64,000 nt of DNA, from contig NZ_BOMG01000114.1 in assembly GCF_016862075.1 (NCBI RefSeq), positions 18,922-82,921 of the forward strand. Reading direction: 5' to 3'. Below the pieces are notes generated by a model. That model worked only from the letters and a program-made list of their open reading frames with translations. It was not told the DNA's origin and did no database searches. Every line of letters starts with the position of its first letter. Positions within the stretch are counted from its first letter, which is position 1. The translations under genes were made by a program, and so were the position numbers. Positions 18,370 to 26,538 of the stretch are shown piece after piece. This DNA comes from Actinoplanes couchii. Lineage in GTDB: Bacteria > Actinomycetota > Actinomycetes > Mycobacteriales > Micromonosporaceae.

Positions 18370-18463
18370 TCGCGTCTCCTCGGGGGCGCGGCGAACCGCT
18401 GCAAAACGGTTCAATGATGGCGATTCATGAGGAGAGTACGGTCCCGGAGCGTTTTGATCAATC

Positions 18464-18491
18464 GACCGGTGTCCCCGAAGGGACACCGGTC
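18464..18491 (-). terminator. Hairpin terminator
   Basis: GACCGGTGTCCC and GGGACACCGGTC form a perfect 12-bp stem with a CGAA tetraloop, 18 bases after the stop of the minus-strand gene that follows. Confidence 0.88.
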
Positions 18492-18508
18492 GTCGTCCAT
18501 CGGTTCAC

Positions 18509-19156
18509 TCAGAGTAGTTGATCATCCACTGTGGCGGTGCCGCCGAGGGTCAGGACGATCTCGTCGGCCTCGTCCCACGACGGTTTCTGGTGGGCCCACT
18601 GGACCCGCCCGTCGGCCAGATGGAACGAGATCTTGACCGCGCCGGGGGCGAGCTTGTCGAAACGGTAGCCGCCGTCGGCGTCGGTGGTCGTCCACAGCTC
18701 GAAGGCGTAGGAGGTGAGCAGGCTGACGCGCGCGTTCCCGACCGGCGCCCCCGCGGCGTCGGTGAGGCGCCCGGTCAGCGAGGCGGCTTCCAGCAGGCTC
18801 TCCCTGATTCTTTCGGTACGCCCGGCGCGCACCGTGTGCCGGGTGGCGTCGGCGAACTCCAGCACCTGCGGCGAGTACTGCCGGTAACTGCCGTCGACAA
18901 AACTCACCACGTACGAACTGCCCGGCGGCACCCGCAGCGACCAGCGCCCGGCCGTGTCGGTGGTGGTGTACCAGGGCCGGGCGGTCTCCGCGTCGTCGAC
19001 GGTGACCGGGATCCCGGCGGCCGGCGCCCCGGAGGAGGTGGTGAGCTTCCCGGCGATGACGCCGGTCGTGGGGGCCGCCACGGCGGGTGACATGACGGCG
19101 GTGGCCGCCACGAATCCGGCCACGAGCGCGCCGGTGATGATTCTGCGGATCGACAC
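18509..19156 (-). CDS. Secreted protein with two carboxypeptidase-regulatory-like domains
   Basis: A 215-residue exported protein. The GTG start has AGGAA upstream and is followed by a signal peptide (about 1-28, ending AVAAP). Two similar beta-sandwich units follow: GVIAGKLTTSSGAPAAGIPV with the late GRWSLRVPPG, and LTGRLTDAAGAPVGNARVSL with GGYRFDKLAPG. This is the pattern of carboxypeptidase-regulatory-like or CNA-B domains, which decorate cell-surface proteins. There is no sortase motif or membrane anchor, so it is probably released. Function unknown. Confidence 0.82.
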   Translation of the reverse strand: MSIRRIITGALVAGFVAATAVMSPAVAAPTTGVIAGKLTTSSGAPAAGIPVTVDDAETARPWYTTTDTAGRWSLRVPPGSSYVVSFVDGSYRQYSPQVLEFADATRHTVRAGRTERIRESLLEAASLTGRLTDAAGAPVGNARVSLLTSYAFELWTTTDADGGYRFDKLAPGAVKISFHLADGRVQWAHQKPSWDEADEIVLTLGGTATVDDQLL

Positions 19157-19534
19157 TGCGGTGTTCCTTTCGGTTCGTGTGATGCGGCGAACACTAAAGG
19201 TTGACCATGTGACACGGTTCCGCTGTCACGAGGCGCTGGCACGAACCCGGTAGCTCCTCATCGGACGTTGAGTTTCCCCTCATCAGGGGGCCTCGAAGTG
19301 GTAATCCACCGGATGTGGAAGCCGCGCGCGGCGTGTGTCGTGCGGGCCCGGGTCCCCGGACGGGATGGGTGGTCCGGCGGGGGCCGAGCGGGCCGGGCGA
19401 GTGATCTCACAGGGTAAACGGCGGTTTGCCAGGGGTCCGGAGGGGCGGATTACGATGACGGCGACGTCCGAAGCAGGTTCACCGCTGCACGCTGCCCGAG
19501 GCGGACCAGCACGAAAACAGCCTTGGAGATCCGC
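19157..19534. other. Divergent intergenic region
   Basis: This 378-base gap lies between the divergent secreted-protein and dehydrogenase genes. It must hold both promoters. I see a small CCCCT/AGGGG hairpin near 19274-19288 and no credible ORF, RNA or strong operator. Confidence 0.5.
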
Positions 19535-22330
19535 GTGACCAGTGCCGAACTGATTGCCGGCCTGCGCCGGGCCGGTGTGACCGACATCCTCACCGACGCG
19601 GCGCACCGGTCGGCGTACTCCAGCGACGCGTCCCTCTACCGGGTGGTGCCGCAGGCGATCGTCCGGCCCCGCCACGACGAGGACGTGCTGGCCGCGCTGA
19701 GCGTGAGCCGTGAGCTGGGCATCCCGATCACGGCGCGCGGCGCGGGCACCTCGGTGGCCGGCAACGCGATCGGGCCGGGGCTGATCCTCGACTTCAGCAA
19801 GCACATGAACCGGGTTCTCGAGGTCGACGGCGAGGCGCGGACCGCGCGGGTGCAGGCCGGTACCGTGCAGTCGGTGCTGCAGGCGGCCGCGAAACCGTTC
19901 GGGCTGCGGTTCGGGCCGGACCCGTCGACACACACCCGCTGCACCATCGGCGGCATGATCGGCAACAACTCGTGCGGGGCGCGGACGCTGGGGTACGGGC
20001 GGACCTCGGACAACACGCTGGGTCTGCGCGCGTACACGATCGACGGCGACGAGCTGGTGACAAATCCGCTCAAGGGGGCCGAAAAGGTCACCGAGGCCCT
20101 GCGGTCGCTCGTCGGCGACAACCTGGCCACCGGCCGGACCGAGTTCGCGACCTTCGGCCGCCAGGTCTCCGGGTACGCCGTCGAGCACCTGCTCCCGGAG
20201 AACGGCTTCAACCTCACCGAGTTCCTGGTCGGCAGCGAGGGCACCCTCGCGGTGATCACCGAGGCCACGGTCCGGCTGGTCGCCGACCCGGTGCACCGCA
20301 CGATGATCGTTCTCGGATACCCCGATTTCGGTACGGCCGGGGACGTCATCCCGAAGATCCTGGAGTTCAAGCCGACCGCCTGCGAGGGCCTCGACCACCG
20401 CATCTGCGACGTGGTCCGGTCCCGCCGCGGCCCGAACGCGGTCCCGCCCCTGCCCGGCGGCACCGCCTGGCTGATGATCGAGGTGGCCGGCGACGACCTG
20501 GACGAGGTCCGGGACCGGACGAAACGCCTGGTCGACGCGTCCGAGGCGATCGACCACCGGATCGTCGAGGATCCGGCCGAGGCCGCCCCGCTGTGGAAGA
20601 TCCGCGAGGACGGGGCCGGACTGGCCGGGCGCGCCCCGAGCGGCCTGCCCGCGCACGCCGGCTGGGAGGACGCCGCGGTGCCGCCCGCGCGGATCGGCGC
20701 CTACCTGCGCGACTTCGACGAGCTGACCGCCCGGCACGGGCTGTCGATCATGCCGTACGGGCACCTCGGCGACGGCTGTGTGCACGTCCGGCTCGACTTC
20801 CCGCTCGACAAGACGGACGGACCGGCGCTGTTCCGGGCGTTCCTGGAGGACGCCGCCGACCTGGTGGTCAGCTACGGCGGCTCGCTCTCCGGCGAACACG
20901 GCGACGGCCGGGCCCGTTCCGAGCTGCTCAGCCGGATGTACTCGCCCGCGGCCATGGACCTGTTCCGGCAGATCAAGGGCGTGTTCGACCCGCGCAACCT
21001 GCTCAACCCGGGCAACCTGGTCGACCCGGATCCGGTCGACGCCAACATCCGTGTCTCCCAGGCGCGCAAGGTCACCGTTCCGTTGGCGCTCGCGTACCAC
21101 GCTGACGGAGGAGACTTCAACCAGGCAGTTCACCGCTGTACGGGGGTGGGCAAGTGCCGGGTCGACACGCGGGTGCTCGGCGGTGTCATGTGCCCGTCGT
21201 TCCTGGCCACCAAGGACGAGAAGGACTCCACCCGAGGGCGGGCGCGTGTCCTCCAGGAGATGCTCGACGGAGACCTGGCTCCGGACTGGCGCTCTCCCGC
21301 CGTACACGATGCGCTGGATCTTTGTCTGTCCTGTAAGGGTTGTGCGTCGGACTGTCCGACCGGGATCGACATGGCGGCCTACAAGTCCGAGGTCATTCAT
21401 CAGAGTTACAAGGGGCGGGTGCGGCCTCGGTCGCACTATTCGCTGGGGTGGTTGCCCCGGTGGTCGCGGATGGCGTCCCTGATGCCGGCGGTGGCGAACA
21501 TGGCGACCCGGTTGCCGGGGGTCAAGGGCGTGGCGTTGTGGGTGGCCGGGGTCGACAAGCGCCGGAATATCCCGAAATTCGCGCCGAAGACGTTCCGTTC
21601 CACCTTCAAGCCGGTGCATACCGACAAACCGGTCGTGCTGTTCGTGGACAGCTTTACCGATCACTTCTCGCCGGACATCGCCCGCGCCGCCGTGGACGTG
21701 CTGGTCGACGCCGGGTACGCGCCGCAGATCGCCAGCCGGAAAGCCTGCTGCGGCCTCACCTGGATCTCCACCGGCCAGCTCGACGCGGCCCGGCGGATCC
21801 TCGGCGGCACCGTCGCCGAACTGCACGAGTCGGTCAAGAAGGGCATCCCGATCGTGGGCCTGGAGCCGTCCTGCACCGGGGTGCTGCGGCAGGACGCGGT
21901 CGAACTGGTCGACAACGAGGCCGCCAAGGCGGTCGCCGAAGCGACGATGACGGTGGCCGAGCTGCTGGCGGCCACTCCCGGTTACACCCCACCTTCCCTT
22001 GCGGGCGTACGGGTGATCGCCCAGCCGCACTGCCACCATCACGCGGTGATGGGCTGGGACGCCGACGCCAAGCTGCTGAAGAAGGCCGGCGCCACGGTGA
22101 AGCGACTCGGCGGCTGCTGCGGCCTGGCCGGCAACTTCGGCGTCGAACGCGGTCACTACGAGGTGTCGGTGCAGGTCGCGGAGCAGCAGTTGCTCCCGGC
22201 CCTGGAGAAGGCCGAGGACGGCGACGTCTTCCTGGCCGACGGCTTCTCCTGCCGAACCCAGGCCGACGACCTGGCCGGCGTCTCCGGAGTCCACCTGGTC
22301 CAGCTGCTCCAGGAACGGATCCGCCGCTGA
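19535..22330 (+). CDS. FAD/Fe-S D-lactate-type dehydrogenase
   Basis: A 931-residue oxidoreductase that fuses a FAD-linked oxidase to a GlpC/CCG iron-sulfur module. The GTG at 19535 is used, with GGAG six bases upstream. The FAD-binding domain (about 40-220) has PITARGAGTSVAGNA and the segment GGMIGNNSCGARTLGYG. The FAD-oxidase C-terminal domain runs to about 520 (GEHGDGRARSELL). Two Fe-S ligand sets follow, near 533-550 and in CLSCKGCASDCPTG (about 596). Two CCG domains are in KACCGLTW and GGCCGLAGNFG. D-lactate or D-2-hydroxyacid is the likely electron donor, with electrons passed to the quinone pool. Confidence 0.88.
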   Translation: MTSAELIAGLRRAGVTDILTDAAHRSAYSSDASLYRVVPQAIVRPRHDEDVLAALSVSRELGIPITARGAGTSVAGNAIGPGLILDFSKHMNRVLEVDGEARTARVQAGTVQSVLQAAAKPFGLRFGPDPSTHTRCTIGGMIGNNSCGARTLGYGRTSDNTLGLRAYTIDGDELVTNPLKGAEKVTEALRSLVGDNLATGRTEFATFGRQVSGYAVEHLLPENGFNLTEFLVGSEGTLAVITEATVRLVADPVHRTMIVLGYPDFGTAGDVIPKILEFKPTACEGLDHRICDVVRSRRGPNAVPPLPGGTAWLMIEVAGDDLDEVRDRTKRLVDASEAIDHRIVEDPAEAAPLWKIREDGAGLAGRAPSGLPAHAGWEDAAVPPARIGAYLRDFDELTARHGLSIMPYGHLGDGCVHVRLDFPLDKTDGPALFRAFLEDAADLVVSYGGSLSGEHGDGRARSELLSRMYSPAAMDLFRQIKGVFDPRNLLNPGNLVDPDPVDANIRVSQARKVTVPLALAYHADGGDFNQAVHRCTGVGKCRVDTRVLGGVMCPSFLATKDEKDSTRGRARVLQEMLDGDLAPDWRSPAVHDALDLCLSCKGCASDCPTGIDMAAYKSEVIHQSYKGRVRPRSHYSLGWLPRWSRMASLMPAVANMATRLPGVKGVALWVAGVDKRRNIPKFAPKTFRSTFKPVHTDKPVVLFVDSFTDHFSPDIARAAVDVLVDAGYAPQIASRKACCGLTWISTGQLDAARRILGGTVAELHESVKKGIPIVGLEPSCTGVLRQDAVELVDNEAAKAVAEATMTVAELLAATPGYTPPSLAGVRVIAQPHCHHHAVMGWDADAKLLKKAGATVKRLGGCCGLAGNFGVERGHYEVSVQVAEQQLLPALEKAEDGDVFLADGFSCRTQADDLAGVSGVHLVQLLQERIRR

Positions 22331-22382
22331 GCCCGGTCGTGGTCCGGGGATTTCGCCGATTCCTGATCCGTCCCGTCGCCGT

Positions 22383-22643
22383 CTAATCGGCGGCGGTGGC
22401 GGTCGGGAGGGGTGTGGGCCTGAGGATGTGGCTGAGGGCCTGGGTGAGGATTGCGGCGGCGTAGGCCCAGAACAGCACGTTTGCTGTTGCGGAAATCGGA
22501 TCCCACGGGCCGGTCCAGGCCTGGTGCATGGCCTGTGCCTCGGTATCTCCGTTGCCTGTGGTCCACGGTAGGGGGAGTCCCAGCGTCACCGTCCACACCG
22601 TGTCGCAGCAGGTCTGGCGTAGTGGGGTCAGCATTCCTGCCAC
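22383..22643 (-). CDS. Small hypothetical membrane protein
   Basis: At least 86 residues. One span is visible near the C-terminus (SATANVLFWAYAAAILTQAL). The ATG at 22643 is the first standard start, but the frame is open upstream and encodes another hydrophobic stretch (ITGAAVGAAGLVAG). The true start may therefore be a non-ATG codon overlapping the end of the preceding small gene. It is a likely partner of that gene. No function is recognised. Confidence 0.5.
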   Translation of the reverse strand: MAGMLTPLRQTCCDTVWTVTLGLPLPWTTGNGDTEAQAMHQAWTGPWDPISATANVLFWAYAAAILTQALSHILRPTPLPTATAAD

Positions 22644-22675
22644 CAGGCCTGCCGCGCCTACTGCCGCTCCTGTGA

Positions 22676-22873
22676 TCAGGGCCGGTCTCGGGGTGGGGTT
22701 GGATTGCGGGCCTGGGCCAGCAGGAGGATTCCGCCGAGAAGCGTCACCGTGGCGAAGAGGGTGATGTGCCAGTCGGGCTCCGGCTCGGTGATGTTGATGC
22801 CGCCGGTGTACAGACCCAGTGCTACACCGGCCGCGCCGGTCAGGAACCGGGTGCTGGTGTGGAATACGGTCAT
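22676..22873 (-). CDS. Small hypothetical membrane protein
   Basis: A 65-residue protein with two hydrophobic segments (about 8-27 and 37-55) around a short loop (ITEPEPDWH). AAGG lies a few bases upstream of the ATG at 22873. The start is immediately beside the left end of the TnpB element at 22889, so its natural promoter may have been separated from it by the insertion. No family is recognised. Confidence 0.5.
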   Translation of the reverse strand: MTVFHTSTRFLTGAAGVALGLYTGGINITEPEPDWHITLFATVTLLGGILLLAQARNPTPPRDRP

Positions 22874-22888
22874 CAGAATCCTTCCGGC

Positions 22889-22964
22889 GATGCTCCGGCT
22901 TTCACACCAGAGAGGAAACGAATCCCTGCGGAGCAGGCCAGAGTAGCCGATTCGCCGTCACGGC
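22889..22964 (+). repeat. TnpB element left end, copy 1
   Basis: It starts GATGCTCCGG and includes GAGAGGAAACG and AGCCGATTCGCCGTCA, all shared with the second copy at 63874-63950. The terminal stem that is perfect in the second copy is eroded here. Confidence 0.8.
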
Positions 22965-23029
22965 GGTTCGGCATTTGTCCACAGAGACCCGGCGAATTTG
23001 ATTCCGAACGGGTGTGCTAACAACTAGGT

Positions 23030-24241
23030 GTGACCTCGACCGTGAAACGGGCCTACCGCTTCCGTTTCTACCCGACTCCGGAGCAGGCGGACCTGCTGAA
23101 CCGGACGTTCGGGTGTGTCCGTCTGGTCTACAACCTAGCCTTGGACGCCCGTAGTACTGCCTGGCGCCAGCGTCACGAGCGGGTGAACTACGCGGCGATC
23201 AGCGCGATGCTGAGCGCGTGGAAGAGGACCGAGGACCTCGCGTTCCTCAATGAGGTGTCGTGTGTGCCCTTGCAGCAGTGTCTGCGGCATCTGCAGGGTG
23301 CGTTCATCGCGTTCTGGGAGAAACGGGCCCGGTATCCGCGGTTCAAGTCCAAGCGCCGGTCCCGGGCGTCGGCGGAGTTCACCGCGTCCGCGTTCCGCTA
23401 TGCGGATGGCCGTCTCACCTTGGCCAAGATGGCCGAATCCCTGAACATCGTCTGGTCACGGCCGTTACCCGAAGGACAGTCGCCGTCGACGGTGACGGTG
23501 TCGCGGGACAGTGCGGGCCGCTGGTTCGTGTCCCTGCTCTGCCAGGACGCCATCCCCGCACTGCCCGCCACCACGAACGCGGTCGGCATGGACGCCGGCC
23601 TCATCCACCTGCTCACCCTGTCCACCGGCGAGAAGATCGAGAATCCCCGCCACGAACAATCTGATCGCCGACGCCTCGCCCGCGCCCAGCGAGCACTGGC
23701 CCGCAAAGAGAGGGACTCCAGGAACCAGGACAAAGCCCGGGTCAAGGTCGCCCGTATCCATGCCCGCATCGCCGACCGACGGCGGGATCACCTACATAAA
23801 TTGACGGCTCGGCTCGTGTACGAGAACCAAGTACTCGTGATCGAGGACCTGACTGTGCGCAACATGGTCAAGAACCGTTCGCTGGCGCGCGCTATCAGTG
23901 ATGCCGGGTGGCGGATGTTTCGCGAGTTCCTCACCTACAAGTGTGCCTGGTACGGGCGGGATCTGATCGTGATCGACCGCTGGTTCCCGTCCACCCGGCT
24001 GTGCTCGGTGTGCGGGCACCTCGCGGAGAAGATGGCGTTGAACGTTCGGGCGTGGACCTGCGCCGGCTGCGGGGCGGTCCATGATCGGGATGTGAACGCG
24101 GCGCGGACGACTTTGGCCGCCGGGCTGGCGGTCGCGGTCTGTGGAGCTGGTGTAAGACCTCAACGGGGGAATCTCCGTGCGGGGCTGTCGGCGATGAAGC
24201 AGGAAACCCGGCGGGCGACCGCCGGAATCCTCGTCCTTTGA
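23030..24241 (+). CDS. tnpB: TnpB RNA-guided endonuclease
   Basis: A 403-residue TnpB of the IS200/IS605 group, a nuclease guided by an omega RNA from the element's right end. The RuvC-like catalytic residues are all present: Asp188 in VGMDAG, Glu272 in VIEDL, and Asp354 in HDRDVNAA. The zinc finger has CSVCG (325-328) and CAGCG (344-347). The N-terminal wedge begins RAYRFRFYPTPEQ, as usual. Length and order match full-size family members, so it looks functional. The GTG at 23030 is used. The stop codon lies in the loop of the right-end hairpin, as expected for a gene overlapping its guide RNA. Confidence 0.95.
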   Translation: MTSTVKRAYRFRFYPTPEQADLLNRTFGCVRLVYNLALDARSTAWRQRHERVNYAAISAMLSAWKRTEDLAFLNEVSCVPLQQCLRHLQGAFIAFWEKRARYPRFKSKRRSRASAEFTASAFRYADGRLTLAKMAESLNIVWSRPLPEGQSPSTVTVSRDSAGRWFVSLLCQDAIPALPATTNAVGMDAGLIHLLTLSTGEKIENPRHEQSDRRRLARAQRALARKERDSRNQDKARVKVARIHARIADRRRDHLHKLTARLVYENQVLVIEDLTVRNMVKNRSLARAISDAGWRMFREFLTYKCAWYGRDLIVIDRWFPSTRLCSVCGHLAEKMALNVRAWTCAGCGAVHDRDVNAARTTLAAGLAVAVCGAGVRPQRGNLRAGLSAMKQETRRATAGILVL

Positions 24242-24258
24242 GGACGGGGAGAAGTCAA
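24100..24258 (+). ncRNA. Putative omega RNA (TnpB guide RNA scaffold)
   Basis: In this family the guide RNA scaffold overlaps the 3' end of tnpB and ends at the right end. Here the last part forms a hairpin (CCTCGTCCT with AGGACGGGG, one T-G wobble, TTG loop) followed by AGAAGTCAAC. The guide would be the sequence just after it, from about 24259. The 5' limit is a guess. Confidence 0.6.
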
Positions 24259-24265
24259 CTATGAC

Positions 24266-25033
24266 GTGATCGGCTGCCTCGGGTTTCGGGACTTTCTGTG
24301 GGATGTGTTGCCGGAAGCTCGGGACCTCATCCTTCAGGAAGAAGACGGAGAGTATGTCGGCACATACACGTACATGTCGGTTTTCCGGCACGTGCTGGAT
24401 GACGCCGCTCGGCGCGGTGACCTTGTCCTGGTCCGCCGCTGTCTGACCATCCTTGAACTGCTGATCGCCGATGGTGACCACATGGTGCAGAGTGCGGCTC
24501 AGATCCGCGTGCTGGACAAGGACGGTCTCACCACCGAACTGCCATTCTTCTATCGGGCGTACGCCGGTCCGCTCACCCGCCGCGGTCTGGGCTACCGCGA
24601 CGAGGACCTGACCTACCTTCCGCCGGATTGGCCGGTAACGCTGAGGCCGGTGCCGGACGGTCGACCGGACGTGACCGCGCAGGTGGCGCGGGCCTGGTTG
24701 TGCGAGTGGAGCGCGGAGGCCCGGGCCTGGATCATCGACGCCGAGCGGGCCGAACTCGGGCCGGATCTGTCACTGGCGGGGATGACCGCGGACCGCTACT
24801 TCGCCGCGGCCCTGCACGGGCTGTTGGATCACGCCACCGAACGGGCCGCCGCCGGTGATCCGGATCCGGTGGACGATGTGATGGCTCTGCTGACGGCGAT
24901 GGTCGCGGACCCGGGTTTGGCCGGACTGGTGCACGATCGCCGTGACGAACTCGCCGGCTGCCTGGTGTTGCAGATCTATGCCGGTCGGCGGATCAGTGAA
25001 CTCGAGCGGGGAACGGGGAACGACCATGGTTGA
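24266..25033 (+). CDS. Hypothetical protein (DUF7674-like), 5' end probably clipped
   Basis: A protein of about 255 residues starting at a GTG eight bases after the TnpB element. There is no ribosome site. The in-frame codons upstream encode N-Y-D, which read as part of the conserved first motif (YDVIGCLGFRDFLWDVLPEA). I infer that the element removed the original start. The first 100 residues (TYTYMSVFRHVLDDAARRGD, then RRCLTILELL) resemble a small actinobacterial family of unknown function (DUF7674 type, from memory). The second half is helical and Asp-rich. It overlaps the next gene by eight bases, so the two form an operon. Confidence 0.65.
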   Translation: MIGCLGFRDFLWDVLPEARDLILQEEDGEYVGTYTYMSVFRHVLDDAARRGDLVLVRRCLTILELLIADGDHMVQSAAQIRVLDKDGLTTELPFFYRAYAGPLTRRGLGYRDEDLTYLPPDWPVTLRPVPDGRPDVTAQVARAWLCEWSAEARAWIIDAERAELGPDLSLAGMTADRYFAAALHGLLDHATERAAAGDPDPVDDVMALLTAMVADPGLAGLVHDRRDELAGCLVLQIYAGRRISELERGTGNDHG

Positions 25034-26216
25034 GGTGCTGCGCGGGCTGGCGGAGAATCCGGCGGTTCCGGTGGGCGTACTCCGGGAGATGCTCCGGAAA
25101 TGGCCCCTGCCGGTGGCTCTCGGGATTTCCGAACGGGCGGAACTGCCCCGGGATCTGCAGGAGGAGATGGCCGAACACGAACTGCTGCGCCTGCTGGCCG
25201 CGAGTCAAGCCTGGGGTGACGAACTGCAACGCCTCACGACCGATCCTGATCAGGGCGTGGCGGCGGTCGCGGCGGGCCGGATCGCGGAACGGGAGCGTGT
25301 CATGCAGCCGGCGGATCTGCCGCCCCAGCACTGCCACGCGACCTGGGACGTCGTGCAGCGACCGTTGTCCCCGGCACTCGCCGAGCAGATCGCCGCCTCC
25401 GGTGACCTGGAGATCATCCGGTCCGTCGCCTGGAACAAGACCCTGCCGGCGCACCTGGTCGCCGCCCTTTCCCGGCATCCGGACACCGAGGTCCGGGGCG
25501 GCATCGCCGCCGGCGCGGATCTGACCGTCGAGCAGATCGCGGCTCTGGTGGCCGATGCCGCTCCGGAGGTGCGCGCCGCGGCCGCCACCCGGCCGGACCT
25601 GACCCCCGAGCAGATCGCCACGCTGGCCGCCGATCCCGTCGAGGAGGTTCGGACGAGGATCGCTGAGCACGCGTATCTGTCCGAGAACGAGCGGGCGGCC
25701 CTGGCCTACAAGGCCGACTTCGACCCGGCGGAATGGGCTCGGTCCGGGAATCCGCGGAAGCGCCGGCGGGCGGCGGAACATCCGGAGTTGCCGGCCGAGC
25801 TGGTCGCTGTTCTTGCTGCGGATTCCGATGTGCGGGTGTGGACGGAAGTGGCGCGGCACCAGCCCGGCGCTTCCGGTGAACTGCTGCTCCGCTGTTTTCT
25901 CGACGGTATGTACCGAGAGAAGCTGCTGACCCGGCCGCAGTTCCCGGCCCATGGTCTGGCTCGATTCGCCGACCATTCCGACTGGTGGGTGCGCCGCCTG
26001 GTCGCCCGGGATCCCGACGCGGATCCGGCGACGATCAACCGCCTGACCCGAGACCCCGAGATTGTCGTACGCCGGGAGATGGCTCGCTGTCCACGCCTGT
26101 CGGCCGGCCGTCTCCGCGAATTGCTCGACGATCCGGAACTGGCCGCCGACGCCGCCGCCAATCCATCACTGGACTGGCAGGCGGCATGGGAGAAGGCGAC
26201 TAAAGGGCAGCCTTGA
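25026..26216 (+). CDS. HEAT/leucine-rich-variant repeat protein
   Basis: A 396-residue helical solenoid. Repeats of about 24 residues recur through the chain, for example LSRHPDTEVRGGIAAGADL, LVADAAPEVRAAAATRPDL and LAADPVEEVRTRIAEHAYL, each with a buried D-x-x-V-R motif. This is the pattern of leucine-rich-variant or HEAT-like repeats that mediate protein contacts. There is no catalytic motif, signal or span. The ATG overlaps the upstream gene, so the two probably act together. The partner is unknown. Its 3' end overlaps the convergent gene by 17 bases. Confidence 0.78.
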   Translation: MVEVLRGLAENPAVPVGVLREMLRKWPLPVALGISERAELPRDLQEEMAEHELLRLLAASQAWGDELQRLTTDPDQGVAAVAAGRIAERERVMQPADLPPQHCHATWDVVQRPLSPALAEQIAASGDLEIIRSVAWNKTLPAHLVAALSRHPDTEVRGGIAAGADLTVEQIAALVADAAPEVRAAAATRPDLTPEQIATLAADPVEEVRTRIAEHAYLSENERAALAYKADFDPAEWARSGNPRKRRRAAEHPELPAELVAVLAADSDVRVWTEVARHQPGASGELLLRCFLDGMYREKLLTRPQFPAHGLARFADHSDWWVRRLVARDPDADPATINRLTRDPEIVVRREMARCPRLSAGRLRELLDDPELAADAAANPSLDWQAAWEKATKGQP

Positions 26217-26523
26217 CCTTGGGGCCGATGCTCCGGCCCACCTTGGTGTCGCTCAGCCCCGGCTCGGGCATGATCATCGCCTTGGCCAGGGCCTCGGCGG
26301 GCTGCTGGTGCACACCCTCCAGCACGGAGGTGGCCCGGGGGATCGACAGGTGATCGGGGCTCGGCGCGTCCGGGAACGGGCGGCCGAAGGAGACGATCCA
26401 CGCACCGGCCGGGGTCTTCACCCGGCAGGCGCCGCCCATCAGCCAGAACGGCCACTCCACGGTGGCGTCACCGCGGGGGACGTCGAAGACGAGGGTGCCA
26501 TCCGGCCACGACGAGAAGATCAT
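26200..26523 (-). CDS. Hypothetical protein, 107 aa
   Basis: A small soluble protein without a recognised motif. The first half has beta-like segments with Trp and Phe (TVEWPFWLMGGACRVKTPAG, then WIVSFGRPF), and the second half is helical and Lys-rich. It is convergent with the repeat-protein gene and lies just downstream of the FAD monooxygenase gene on the same strand, 16 bases after its stop, so it may be the last gene of that operon. No function is proposed. Confidence 0.6.
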   Translation of the reverse strand: MIFSSWPDGTLVFDVPRGDATVEWPFWLMGGACRVKTPAGAWIVSFGRPFPDAPSPDHLSIPRATSVLEGVHQQPAEALAKAMIMPEPGLSDTKVGRSIGPKVKAAL

Positions 26524-26538
26524 TCATGCGGGCCCACC

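Larger units (their letters stand above)
22889..24258 (+). mobile_element. TnpB-only IS200/IS605-family element
   Basis: The element contains an intact tnpB gene, a left end at about 22889 recognised by a second copy at 63874, and a typical right-end hairpin ending near AAGTCAAC at 24258. No tnpA (Y1 or serine transposase) gene is present, so it needs a transposase in trans or is immobile. The right boundary abuts a coding frame that appears clipped. Boundaries are accurate to a few bases only. Confidence 0.8.

Noticed and set aside
19283..22294. A 1003-codon open frame antisense to the dehydrogenase gene
   Set aside because: The composition (runs of Val, Arg, Gly, His) is that of a GC-rich antisense shadow, and the plus-strand gene has complete motifs.
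22881..23020. A CRISPR-like repeat near the TnpB gene
   Set aside because: The repeated sequence occurs only once here and once at 63874. It is an element end, not a regularly spaced array.
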